Part shown: positions 28,099 to 35,621 of the stretch, one piece after another
How the letters are laid out: the number at the start of each line of letters is the position of its first letter
Numbering within the stretch: position 1 is the stretch's first letter
Assembly (NCBI RefSeq): GCF_003990915.1
Contig: NZ_BHXQ01000004.1
Coordinates: 372,001-436,000 of the forward strand
From: Chryseotalea sanaruensis
Lineage (GTDB): Bacteria > Bacteroidota > Bacteroidia > Cytophagales > Cyclobacteriaceae
Direction of reading: 5' to 3'
Length of the DNA: 64,000 bases
Notes under the pieces: model-generated
Told to the model about the DNA's origin: nothing
The model's input: only the letters and a program-made list of their open reading frames with translations
Database searches by the model: none
Program-made: the position numbers and the translations under genes

Positions 28099-30990
28099 AT
28101 GAAAACTTTTTTACAAGACTTGGCTGAACATGTACAGGCACATCACAAAGTGCTTGATAAGGTTACGCTTGTCTTTCCTAACCGAAGAGCTATTCTCTAT
28201 TTCCGAAAACACCTGACGACTTTATTGCAACAACCAGGCTTTGCACCTGAGATGTTGACCATCGAGGAATTTATAGCGCGCTTCTCTCCTTATCAGGTTC
28301 CTGATAAATTGAAACTGATCAAGGAATTGCATCTTGTGTATAGCGCTGTGATGCGTGAACATAATGGGGCAGGAGAGGATAAGCTTCAATCCTTTAGTGA
28401 TTTCTATTTCTGGGGAGAAATGTTACTTCGTGATTTTGAGGAGGTAGACAAGTATATGGTGGAGGCTTCTCAGCTTTTTGTGGACCTGAGTAACCAGAAA
28501 GAGATTGAAACCATTTTTGAATTTTTAAGTGAAGAGCAGGTTAACTTCTTAAAAGAGTTTTGGGGAAATTTTGATGAACATCCTTCAGCCAATAAAGAAC
28601 AGTTTTTGCGCATATGGAGATCGTTAGAATCGGTTTATACTAATTTTTCAGAACAACTCTTAAACCAGGGCTTCGCCTACCAGGGTCTGGTACACCGCAA
28701 AGTGGCTGAGGCTTTCATGCGCAACGAGGAATCTGAAGTATCGGATAAAGTAAAAGAAAGAGAACTGATCTTTGCCGGCTTTAATGCGCTTACGCTTGCT
28801 GAGGAGAAAGTACTCACACATTTTGTAGAGCACTTTAATGCAAAAGTTTTCTGGGATGCAGATACTTACTATGTTAATAATAATGCCCAGGAGGCTGGCA
28901 CTTTTTTCAGAGAATACAAAAAGCACGGTGTACTGGGTAAAACATTTCCGGATCAGTTTCATGCAGGTATTCAGGAGAAGATTACCAATAAAACAACAAT
29001 ACAGGTTATCGGTGCCGCGCAACCCATTGGCCAGGTAAAAGTAATGGCACAGTTGCTTAATGAGAATTTACAAAATGGCTGGAAAGCAGAAGAAACCCTC
29101 ATTGTATTGCCAGATGAAAAAATGCTCTTGCCAGTATTGAACAGTATACCGGAAGAAGCGGGTAAGTTGAATATTACTATGGGCTTTCCTTTATCTAGTT
29201 CGCCCATGTATAATTTTGTTGAACTACTTTTTGATTTGCAACTCAGTTTGGAAGTAGAAGCATTTCACTTTCGTCCGGTGATGGCACTATTACAGCATCC
29301 TTATCTGCTGGCAATTACTAATGATCAAACCAATACATTCAGAAAAACTTTAATAAAGGATAATCTTGTTGCTATTCCGGTTGAACGGCTTATAGATCTA
29401 CCGCCAATCTGTAAACAGATTTTTGTAGAAGTTGATGCGAATAATATCCTGACTTACTTTCAGCAAATTATAGAAGCTGTTGGGTCTAATGCTGCCATCA
29501 ATGATCTCGATAAAGAATATGCTTTTCATTACTATTCTTTTATCAATCGTCTGCAATTGATTATTGAAGATAATATAATCGATCAGGTGAACCGAAAGAA
29601 AGAATTGAAATCCTTTCAGCGGTTATTTGCACAATTGGTAAGAGCCGAACGCATTCCGTTTGCTGGCGAGCCTTTGGAGGGGTTGCAGATTATGGGTGTA
29701 CTGGAAACACGTAATCTTGATTATAAGCATGTGATGATCCTATCACTCAACGAAGGTTCTTTGCCTTCAGGAAGCAGTAAGGGTTCCTACATTCCGCATA
29801 ATGTAAGAAGGGCATACGGATTACCCACAGCGGCACACCAGGATGCCATGTATGCTTATCTTTTTTACAGGGCCATACAAAGAGCTGAGTCTGTCAATCT
29901 TTTTTATAATACTGAAACGGATGTATTAGGTCAGGGAGAAATGAGTCGTTACCTGCAACAACTTATTTTTGAATCGGGACTTACCATACAAGAGCAGGTC
30001 TTACACAATACCATTCAACCTAAACCCTGGCAGGAAATTCTCATTCATAAGAATGAAGAAATCATACAGCAGCTAATAAAGCTCACTATGCCTCAGGGTA
30101 AACGCATGGGATTGTCGCCCTCTGCTTTAAATGCTTATATCGAATGTCAATTGCGGTTTTACTTTCGATATGTAGCAGGTATTAAAGTAGCCGATGAGAT
30201 TGAAGAGGATTTGGACAATAGGGTGTTGGGAGATTTTCTGCATAAAGTGGTAGAACGTTTTTATGTGCGCTTGCAGCAAAAGAAAAAATCAACCATCGTT
30301 GAAGCGAAGGACTTTGAAAAGTATGAAGTTGAACTCTTAACCATTATTGACGATGTTTTCAGAGAAGCCTATAGTCTAAGCAATAAAAGGGAAGTTGTGT
30401 ATAAAGGTCAGCGACTGGTAGTTCGTGAAATAGTTAAGCGCTTTGCCGAAAGGATTTTAGAATTAGACAAAACCTATGCACCTTTTCACATAGAAGCTTT
30501 AGAGCGCGAAGGTCTTGTGTATACTGCACAGATTGATCATGCACCACACTCGATTAACATTACAGGTATTATCGACAGAATTGATAGAAAAGAAGATGTA
30601 GTGCGGATTGTCGATTATAAGACAGGTCGTGATGAATTGACTTTTAATACCATTGAAAGTTTATTCGACAGAGAAGGCAAACGTAATAAGGCTGCCTTCC
30701 AAACTTTATTGTACGCACTGTTGTACACAGAGTCGTTACCAGAAGGAAATTCAGTAAAAGTGGTCCCCGGATTAATCAATCGCAAAAACTTATTCGACAG
30801 ATCATTTCAATTTGGCTTACACATGCAAAAAGAACTTGTGCAAAATGCACAGCCCCTGATGCCTGATTTTAAGAACCACTTGAAGGGAATGTTGAACGAG
30901 CTTTTTGACCCCGCTATCTCTTTTGAGCAGACCAAGAACCTGAATAATTGCAATTATTGCGATTACAAATCCTTATGCTACCGGAAATAA
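28099..30990 (+). CDS. addB: AddB-like PD-(D/E)XK nuclease subunit with Fe-S cysteines
   Basis: This 963-residue partner of AddA has a helicase-like N-terminal fold without a visible Walker A (VFPNRRAILYFRKHL where the P-loop region would be), so helicase ATPase activity may be absent; that is common in the Bacteroidota form. The C-terminal nuclease has GDFLHKVVERFY and IVDYKTG. Four cysteines match the Fe-S staple of AddB: Cys683 in YIECQLRF and Cys951, Cys954 and Cys960 in CNYCDYKSLC at the extreme C-terminus. The cluster holds the nuclease domain together in AddB. The gene is four bases after addA and ends at a terminator shared with the convergent rhlE gene. Confidence 0.88.
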   Translation: MKTFLQDLAEHVQAHHKVLDKVTLVFPNRRAILYFRKHLTTLLQQPGFAPEMLTIEEFIARFSPYQVPDKLKLIKELHLVYSAVMREHNGAGEDKLQSFSDFYFWGEMLLRDFEEVDKYMVEASQLFVDLSNQKEIETIFEFLSEEQVNFLKEFWGNFDEHPSANKEQFLRIWRSLESVYTNFSEQLLNQGFAYQGLVHRKVAEAFMRNEESEVSDKVKERELIFAGFNALTLAEEKVLTHFVEHFNAKVFWDADTYYVNNNAQEAGTFFREYKKHGVLGKTFPDQFHAGIQEKITNKTTIQVIGAAQPIGQVKVMAQLLNENLQNGWKAEETLIVLPDEKMLLPVLNSIPEEAGKLNITMGFPLSSSPMYNFVELLFDLQLSLEVEAFHFRPVMALLQHPYLLAITNDQTNTFRKTLIKDNLVAIPVERLIDLPPICKQIFVEVDANNILTYFQQIIEAVGSNAAINDLDKEYAFHYYSFINRLQLIIEDNIIDQVNRKKELKSFQRLFAQLVRAERIPFAGEPLEGLQIMGVLETRNLDYKHVMILSLNEGSLPSGSSKGSYIPHNVRRAYGLPTAAHQDAMYAYLFYRAIQRAESVNLFYNTETDVLGQGEMSRYLQQLIFESGLTIQEQVLHNTIQPKPWQEILIHKNEEIIQQLIKLTMPQGKRMGLSPSALNAYIECQLRFYFRYVAGIKVADEIEEDLDNRVLGDFLHKVVERFYVRLQQKKKSTIVEAKDFEKYEVELLTIIDDVFREAYSLSNKREVVYKGQRLVVREIVKRFAERILELDKTYAPFHIEALEREGLVYTAQIDHAPHSINITGIIDRIDRKEDVVRIVDYKTGRDELTFNTIESLFDREGKRNKAAFQTLLYALLYTESLPEGNSVKVVPGLINRKNLFDRSFQFGLHMQKELVQNAQPLMPDFKNHLKGMLNELFDPAISFEQTKNLNNCNYCDYKSLCYRK

Positions 30991-31015
30991 AAAAAGAGCA
31001 CTAAGTGCTCTTTTT
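30991..31015. terminator. Bidirectional terminator between addB and rhlE
   Basis: AAAAAGAGCAC and GTGCTCTTTTT form a perfect 11-base-pair stem with a TAA loop, with T tracts on both strands. It overlaps the rhlE stop codon. Confidence 0.9.
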
Positions 31016-32302
31016 AAAATTACTGTTCGTTTTCTTGGCTCCGAACCATTTCTTTTTTTTGGCCTCTCCGGTTTTTGGTCGATTCGATCTTTGTTCTCCG
31101 TTGCGACTTGTTTTCTTAGGGCTTTGTCGTTGTGGCTTTGGTGCACGTGAAGTAAATCCATCGCGAACCATAGCGTATGGATTGGACGCAGCCATGGGGA
31201 TAGGCTTGCCAATCAGCTTTTGAATGTCTGTAATAAACTCCTGCTCTTCAGCATCACAAAAAGAAATAGAGATACCGCTGGCACCTGCTCTTCCTGTTCT
31301 GCCTATTCTATGAACATAAGTTTCCGGAATATTAGGAATTTCGTAATTGATCACGTGTGTTAAATCATCTACATCAATACCACGTGCTGCTATATCGGTA
31401 GCCACTAAAACACGAATAGCAGAGGCTTTAAAATTAGTAAGCGCCCGTTGTCTCGCATTTTGTGATTTGTTACCGTGAATAGCTTCAGCACTCACACCGG
31501 CCTGATTTAGTTCTTTTACCACTTTATCAGCTCCGTGCTTAGTACGTGTAAAGACAAGTGCACGCTTGATAGAAAGCTCAGTCAATACGTGTTGCAGTAA
31601 TTTGCGTTTATCTTTTTTATCAACCAGGTAAAGTGATTGTGTAATGGTATTGGCTGTAGAAGATACGGGAGCCACTTCAACCCTTACCGGATTAGTTAAA
31701 ATGGTATTGGCAAGTTCAGCAATTTCTTTAGGCATGGTAGCTGAAAAGAAAAGTGTTTGACGCTTAGCCGGAATCTTAGCGATTACCTTTTTAACATCAT
31801 GAATAAAACCCATGTCCAGCATGCGGTCCGCTTCATCCAACACAAACATTTTGAGTTGATCTAACTTAACAAAACGTTGGTTGATCAAATCCAATAAACG
31901 GCCAGGCGTAGCAATCAAAATATCAACACCTCCGCGCAGGGCATCGGTTTGTGCTTTTTGAGACACACCACCGAAAATAACCGTGTGTTTGATGCGAAGG
32001 AATTTACCATAGGCAGAAAAACTATCGCCAATCTGAATGGCCAACTCTCTTGTTGGTGTTAAAATCAAGGCTTTAATGCCAGCAGGTCCTTTTTTATAAA
32101 GTTCGTCCTGATGCAATAATTGAAGAATGGGTATAGCAAAAGCTGCCGTTTTACCTGTTCCTGTTTGGGCACAACCCAATAAATCTTTTCTTTCTAAAAG
32201 AACGGGAATGGCTTTCTCCTGAATGGGGGTTGGTTTAGTATAACCTTCTGCTTGTAACGCTTTCGCGATGGGTTCTATTAACTGTAATGACGAAAATGAC
32301 AT
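31001..32302 (-). CDS. rhlE: DEAD-box RNA helicase, RhlE type
   Basis: This 433-residue cytoplasmic helicase has all core motifs in order: a Q-motif region (GYTKPTPIQEKAIP), AQTGTGKTAAFAIP (Walker A, about 43-56), PTRELAIQI, DEADRMLDMGF (Walker B), SAT, and HRIGRTGRAG near 325. The C-terminal 60 residues are a basic tail (PKPQRQSPKKTSRNGEQ) typical of RhlE-like proteins, probably for RNA binding. RhlE homologues act in ribosome assembly and RNA turnover, and are often cold-induced. A -7 box at 32410-32417 implies a 5' leader of about 100 bases, compatible with post-transcriptional control. Confidence 0.9.
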   Translation of the reverse strand: MSFSSLQLIEPIAKALQAEGYTKPTPIQEKAIPVLLERKDLLGCAQTGTGKTAAFAIPILQLLHQDELYKKGPAGIKALILTPTRELAIQIGDSFSAYGKFLRIKHTVIFGGVSQKAQTDALRGGVDILIATPGRLLDLINQRFVKLDQLKMFVLDEADRMLDMGFIHDVKKVIAKIPAKRQTLFFSATMPKEIAELANTILTNPVRVEVAPVSSTANTITQSLYLVDKKDKRKLLQHVLTELSIKRALVFTRTKHGADKVVKELNQAGVSAEAIHGNKSQNARQRALTNFKASAIRVLVATDIAARGIDVDDLTHVINYEIPNIPETYVHRIGRTGRAGASGISISFCDAEEQEFITDIQKLIGKPIPMAASNPYAMVRDGFTSRAPKPQRQSPKKTSRNGEQRSNRPKTGEAKKKKWFGAKKTNSNFKKST

Positions 32303-32409
32303 GTATTATTTTGTTACACGAGGCGCTGTATTAATTTTAATGATGCCTCTTTAGAAGTCAGCCAAAGAATGTATTTGAATTTATTGTACGTTTATGCGAG
32401 CTGACGATA

Positions 32410-32417
32410 CAAATATA
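32410..32417 (-). promoter_or_regulatory. Candidate -7 box for rhlE
   Basis: Read on the minus strand this is TATATTTG, an exact TAnnTTTG match, about 108 bases upstream of the rhlE ATG. No clear -33 TTG was found. Confidence 0.4.
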
Positions 32418-32445
32418 CGGAATTAAATCGGATTCTCGTGTTCTT

Positions 32446-32478
32446 AATCCTGCTCTCCTTTTGAGAGGATTGAGGTCA
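32446..32478. repeat. Second copy of the CTCTCC/GGAGAGG-type short element
   Basis: CTCTCC, a TTTT loop, GAGAGG and then ATTGAGGTCAGC mirrors the inner part of the element at 18857-18889 with small changes. It lacks the 17-base outer arms. It lies between the yceI terminator and the rhlE promoter. Confidence 0.5.
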
Positions 32479-32516
32479 GCCTGCCTGTAAGTAGCCGTTT
32501 CGCAAAGGCAGAACCA

Positions 32517-32543
32517 CAAAAAAACCCTTCGCATTGCGAAGGG
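32517..32543 (-). terminator. Intrinsic terminator of yceI
   Basis: On the minus strand, CCCTTCGC, an AAT loop and GCGAAGGG form a perfect 8-base-pair stem followed by a run of seven or more T. Confidence 0.88.
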
Positions 32544-32574
32544 CTTTACTCTAGGTAATTTAAGAATTAATGAA

Positions 32575-33102
32575 TTAACCTTTAGCTAATTCAACATTCA
32601 AATGAAGCTTCACCTCGTCACTTACCACTACGCCACCTGCTTCTGTTACCGCGCTCCAATTCAACCCAAAATCTTTACGATTTACTTTACCGTTAATCTC
32701 AAAACCTGCTTTTGTATTTCCCCAAGGGTCAACCATGATACCACCAAACTCAGCAGACAATTCAACTGCTTTAGTTGTGCCACGCATAGTCAAGTCACCT
32801 GTTAATTTATAGTCATTACCAGATACTTTCTTTACAGTTCCTTTGAAATCAATAGTAGGGTACTGCTCAGCAGCAAAGAAATCAGGAGATTTCAAGTGCG
32901 CATCACGATCAGCCTGGTTAGTGTCGATGCTGTTTACATCAAGACTAAAGTTTGCTGTGGCACCATCGAAATCATCGCTTGCACTTTCAATGCTTCCGCT
33001 GAATTTTTTGAAGAAACCTGTTACTGTTGCAATAACAAGGTGTTTCACTTTAAACTGTACTTCTGTGTGTGTTGGGTCAATGCCCCATTTTGTAGTAGCC
33101 AT
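32575..33102 (-). CDS. YceI-family polyisoprenoid-binding-like protein
   Basis: This 175-residue lipocalin-like barrel begins WGIDPTHTEVQFKVKHLVIA, the conserved YceI opening, and continues with FSGSIES, ANFSLDVNSIDTNQADRDAH, KSPDFFAAEQYPTIDFKGTV and LTGDLTMRGTTKAVEL, all standard YceI segments. It has no signal peptide, so this copy is cytoplasmic, unlike the periplasmic E. coli protein. The family binds amphipathic isoprenoid-like molecules. Upstream lie a candidate -7 box (33135-33142) and two operator-like repeats (33164-33211), and just beyond them a Crp/Fnr regulator gene in the same direction. Control of yceI by that regulator is a reasonable inference. Confidence 0.9.
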   Translation of the reverse strand: MATTKWGIDPTHTEVQFKVKHLVIATVTGFFKKFSGSIESASDDFDGATANFSLDVNSIDTNQADRDAHLKSPDFFAAEQYPTIDFKGTVKKVSGNDYKLTGDLTMRGTTKAVELSAEFGGIMVDPWGNTKAGFEINGKVNRKDFGLNWSAVTEAGGVVVSDEVKLHLNVELAKG

Positions 33103-33134
33103 ATCGATCTTTTTTGTTTGTTACAATTACAAGA

Positions 33135-33142
33135 CAAAGATC
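33135..33142 (-). promoter_or_regulatory. Candidate -7 box for yceI
   Basis: The minus-strand reading is GATCTTTG, a seven-of-eight match to TAnnTTTG. A start of transcription near 33130 would give a leader of about 28 bases. Confidence 0.35.
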
Positions 33143-33163
33143 GCATTAGTGATTCCTTTAACA

Positions 33164-33211
33164 CTTGAACTGGATTAAGATGAGCAGTAGATATCTTGAA
33201 CTAGATTAAGA
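33164..33211. promoter_or_regulatory. Pair of 17-base operator-like repeats upstream of yceI
   Basis: CTTGAACTGGATTAAGA (33164-33180) and CTTGAACTAGATTAAGA (33195-33211) differ at one base and are spaced 31 bases apart, close to three helical turns. The first 16 bases of each form an imperfect dyad (CTTnAnC...GnTnAAG), as expected for a dimeric regulator. Relative to the predicted yceI start near 33130 the centres fall at about -42 and -73, positions typical of activators. The second repeat ends three bases from the end of the Crp/Fnr gene. Confidence 0.55.
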
Positions 33212-33213
33212 AA

Positions 33214-33786
33214 CTAGCGTTCCATTAGTCTCCGCCTGATTTTACTTAAAAATTCAGGAGTAATGCCCAAATAAGAGGCTATGTACTTGAGGGGAACATA
33301 TTGTTCAAGGCTTGGGTATTTCTTTTGAAAATCGAGATAACGCTCTTCTGCTGTGGCAGCAATATTTTGCACAATCCTATTTTGATGGGTAATAAGGGAG
33401 TTTTGAAAAATGATGCGGAAATATTTTTCAAATACAGGAAAGCGCTCAAATAGTCCGTCAAGATCTTTCTTTTTGATTAGTAACACTTCGCTGTCGGCCA
33501 GTGCACGAGTTGAATAAGCGGAGATTACTTGTTTGGTAAAGCTGTTTAAATCTCCCGTCCACCAATTGGGCATGGCAAATTGGATGACATGCTCTTGTGC
33601 CTGATCGTTGGTGTAGTAGGTCATCAAACAACCACTTTTCACATAAATAAAATCTTCAGTGATTTTTCCTGTTTTTTCAATGAACTCACCTTGTTTAAGT
33701 ACATGTGGTTGAAGAAGTGATAAGAAATAATTTCCTTCTTCTTTTGAAAGTGTTATATGTTTTTCTATAGCCTGAAGGATACTCAT
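33214..33786 (-). CDS. Crp/Fnr-family transcriptional regulator
   Basis: This 190-residue protein has a cyclic-nucleotide-binding-type beta-roll (about 20-115: VLKQGEFIEKTGKITEDFIYVKSGCLM, then EHVIQFAMPNWWTGD) joined by a long helix to a short C-terminal helix-turn-helix (PLKYIASYLGITPEFLSKIRRRL). This compact form without a consensus cAMP-binding RxSxxA segment is common in Bacteroidota, so its ligand is unknown. The ATG at 33786 is used; the in-frame TTG five codons upstream is less likely. The gene begins 16 bases after the amidohydrolase stop and may be co-transcribed with it. The operator-like repeats next to its 3' end are candidate binding sites. Confidence 0.85.
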   Translation of the reverse strand: MSILQAIEKHITLSKEEGNYFLSLLQPHVLKQGEFIEKTGKITEDFIYVKSGCLMTYYTNDQAQEHVIQFAMPNWWTGDLNSFTKQVISAYSTRALADSEVLLIKKKDLDGLFERFPVFEKYFRIIFQNSLITHQNRIVQNIAATAEERYLDFQKKYPSLEQYVPLKYIASYLGITPEFLSKIRRRLMER

Positions 33787-33801
33787 GAAGCGAAGTAACA
33801 A

Positions 33802-35436
33802 TTATTTTCTCTTTCCTGCACCATAAACAATTCGACCGGGGAAATTACCTGTATGCTCACCGTTGTCCAATACTTGTTGCCCGTTAACGAAGACATGTTC
33901 TACACCAACGGCATATTGATGAGGAGCTTCATAAGTGGCTTTAGCTTCTATTGTTTGAGGATTAAAAATAGCGATGTCAGCGTAATGACCAATTTTTAGA
34001 AGACCTCTTTTGTATAAATTTAAACGAGTTGCTGGTAAGCCCGTCATACGGTGAATGGCTTCCTCCAGCGTAAAAAGTTTTTCATCGCGTGTGTACTTAC
34101 CTAATACACGTACAAAAGTTCCGTAGGTGCGCGGGTGCACCATGCCAAAGTCTTTAAAACCTTTTACCTGATCCAACGAAGTGCCATCAGAACCAAAACT
34201 AACATAAGGCAACTGTAACATGCGCTTCATATTACTTTCAGAAATTAAAAAATATACGCCAGCAGCCGGTGACCTATCAACCAATAATAGATCAAGTAAA
34301 GTTTCATCAGCATCCTTGCCGTGTATGCGGGCTACTTCATCTAGTCGTTTGCCTCTGTATAAATTGTTTAATGAATCCAGCCTGAAGCCCAACACCATTA
34401 CATTTTCTGGCTCAGCATTTTTTGAAGGAATACCATTTCGCATTTCATCAAGTACTTTTTTCCTGATGGCTGGATTTCGAAGTCTTTTGCGCATTTCTTT
34501 TGCGCCTCCTTCTTGTACCCATGTGGGTAGTCGCGCCAGTAGTGAAGTATTACTGGCAGCGTACGGATACATATTGGCAGTGATCTTTAATCCTGCTTTT
34601 TGAGCGCTGTCTATTTTTGCAAGAACAGTATCAATTTTGGTCCAGTTACGCTCATGGTTAATTTTTAAATGATAGATCTCAGCAGGAATATTTGCTTCGC
34701 TCGCAATGCGTAGCATTTCGTTAAGTGCATCTAAAATAAAATCACTCTCACTACGCATGTGGGTGATGTAGATGCCTTTATAAGCAGAGGCAACTTTTGC
34801 CAGTTCAATTAATTCTTCAGTAGGGGCGTAGTTGGCAGGAGCATAAATAAGTGAAGTACCCAATCCGAGTGCTCCTGCCTCCATGGCTTCGCGCACCAGT
34901 GTTTTCATTTCTTCTAACTCTTCCTTGGTGGCAACACGGTTTTCGTATTCCATAACATAATGCCTTACAGTAGTGTGCCCTATGAAGGAGGCTACGTTTG
35001 GAGTCACACCTTTCTTTATAAGCCATTGCATGTAACCATCGAGTGTAGTCCAGAGACTGTCAACTGGTTTTTTAAGATTTCGCCTGACAGGTCCTGGTGA
35101 CCAGCCTTCGCCAAAGATTTCTAAGGTAACGCCTTGCTTAAGATCGGATAAGGAACGACCATCCATCAGCAGACTTCTATCTCCCCAACTAAGCATGTTG
35201 ATAAAACCAGGACTGACAGCTAAACCTTTAGCATCAAATTCTTTTTTGCCCTTGGCCGAAGAAAGATCACCAATAAAAGCAATGGTATCTTTATTAATGG
35301 CTATGTCTGTTTGCTTTGGAAGTGCACCACTGCCGTCATACACCTGTCCATTGCGGATTACAACATCATACATTTGTTGTTCGCCACAAGAGGTTAGCGC
35401 AATCAAGAGGCTAGAAAGTACGAGCCATGGTTTCAT
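33802..35436 (-). CDS. D-aminoacylase-like amidohydrolase lipoprotein
   Basis: This 544-residue protein has a lipoprotein signal (LLIALTSC, Cys17). The amidohydrolase frame is MYDVVIRNGQVYDGSGALPK at the start and IGHYADIAIFNPQ near the end, as in N-acyl-D-amino-acid deacylases. His ligands are visible in YITHMRSESD and EIYHLKINH, and the late Asp in SFGSDGTSL. The usual first metal site HxH after SPGFI is replaced by SPGFINMLSWGD, and the Cys ligand of classical D-aminoacylase (GNCG) is replaced by FGEGWSPGP. This is a recurrent variant in Bacteroidota as far as I recall, so the active site is probably altered rather than dead. Likely role: hydrolysis of N-acyl-D-amino acids or peptides in the periplasm or at the outer membrane. 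Confidence 0.8.
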   Translation of the reverse strand: MKPWLVLSSLLIALTSCGEQQMYDVVIRNGQVYDGSGALPKQTDIAINKDTIAFIGDLSSAKGKKEFDAKGLAVSPGFINMLSWGDRSLLMDGRSLSDLKQGVTLEIFGEGWSPGPVRRNLKKPVDSLWTTLDGYMQWLIKKGVTPNVASFIGHTTVRHYVMEYENRVATKEELEEMKTLVREAMEAGALGLGTSLIYAPANYAPTEELIELAKVASAYKGIYITHMRSESDFILDALNEMLRIASEANIPAEIYHLKINHERNWTKIDTVLAKIDSAQKAGLKITANMYPYAASNTSLLARLPTWVQEGGAKEMRKRLRNPAIRKKVLDEMRNGIPSKNAEPENVMVLGFRLDSLNNLYRGKRLDEVARIHGKDADETLLDLLLVDRSPAAGVYFLISESNMKRMLQLPYVSFGSDGTSLDQVKGFKDFGMVHPRTYGTFVRVLGKYTRDEKLFTLEEAIHRMTGLPATRLNLYKRGLLKIGHYADIAIFNPQTIEAKATYEAPHQYAVGVEHVFVNGQQVLDNGEHTGNFPGRIVYGAGKRK

Positions 35437-35497
35437 ACCACCATGTTACGAAAAAATGCTAATTGTTTGATCTGTGTATTTACTTTAAATATTAATC

Positions 35498-35564
35498 GCC
35501 ACAGACCACACAGATTTGCACAGAATCAAAGCTTTCATCTGTGGATCTTCGTGTAATCTGTGGC
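35498..35564. repeat. Dispersed imperfect palindrome of the GCCACAGA...TCTGTGGC type
   Basis: GCCACAGA at 35498-35505 and TCTGTGGC at 35557-35564 are the outer arms. Inner matching blocks are CACACAGAT/ATCTTCGTGT and CACAGA/TCTGTG around a central AATCAAAGCTTTCA loop. It sits in the gap between the decarboxylase 3' end and the amidohydrolase 5' end. From memory, similar elements built on CACAGATT...AATCTGTG are scattered through many bacterial genomes; copy number here cannot be judged from one window. Confidence 0.65.
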
Positions 35565-35621
35565 AACGGAAATTTTTAGAAGCTGGTGCTCAGTTATTTC
35601 CTTTAAGAAGGATCGACTTGC

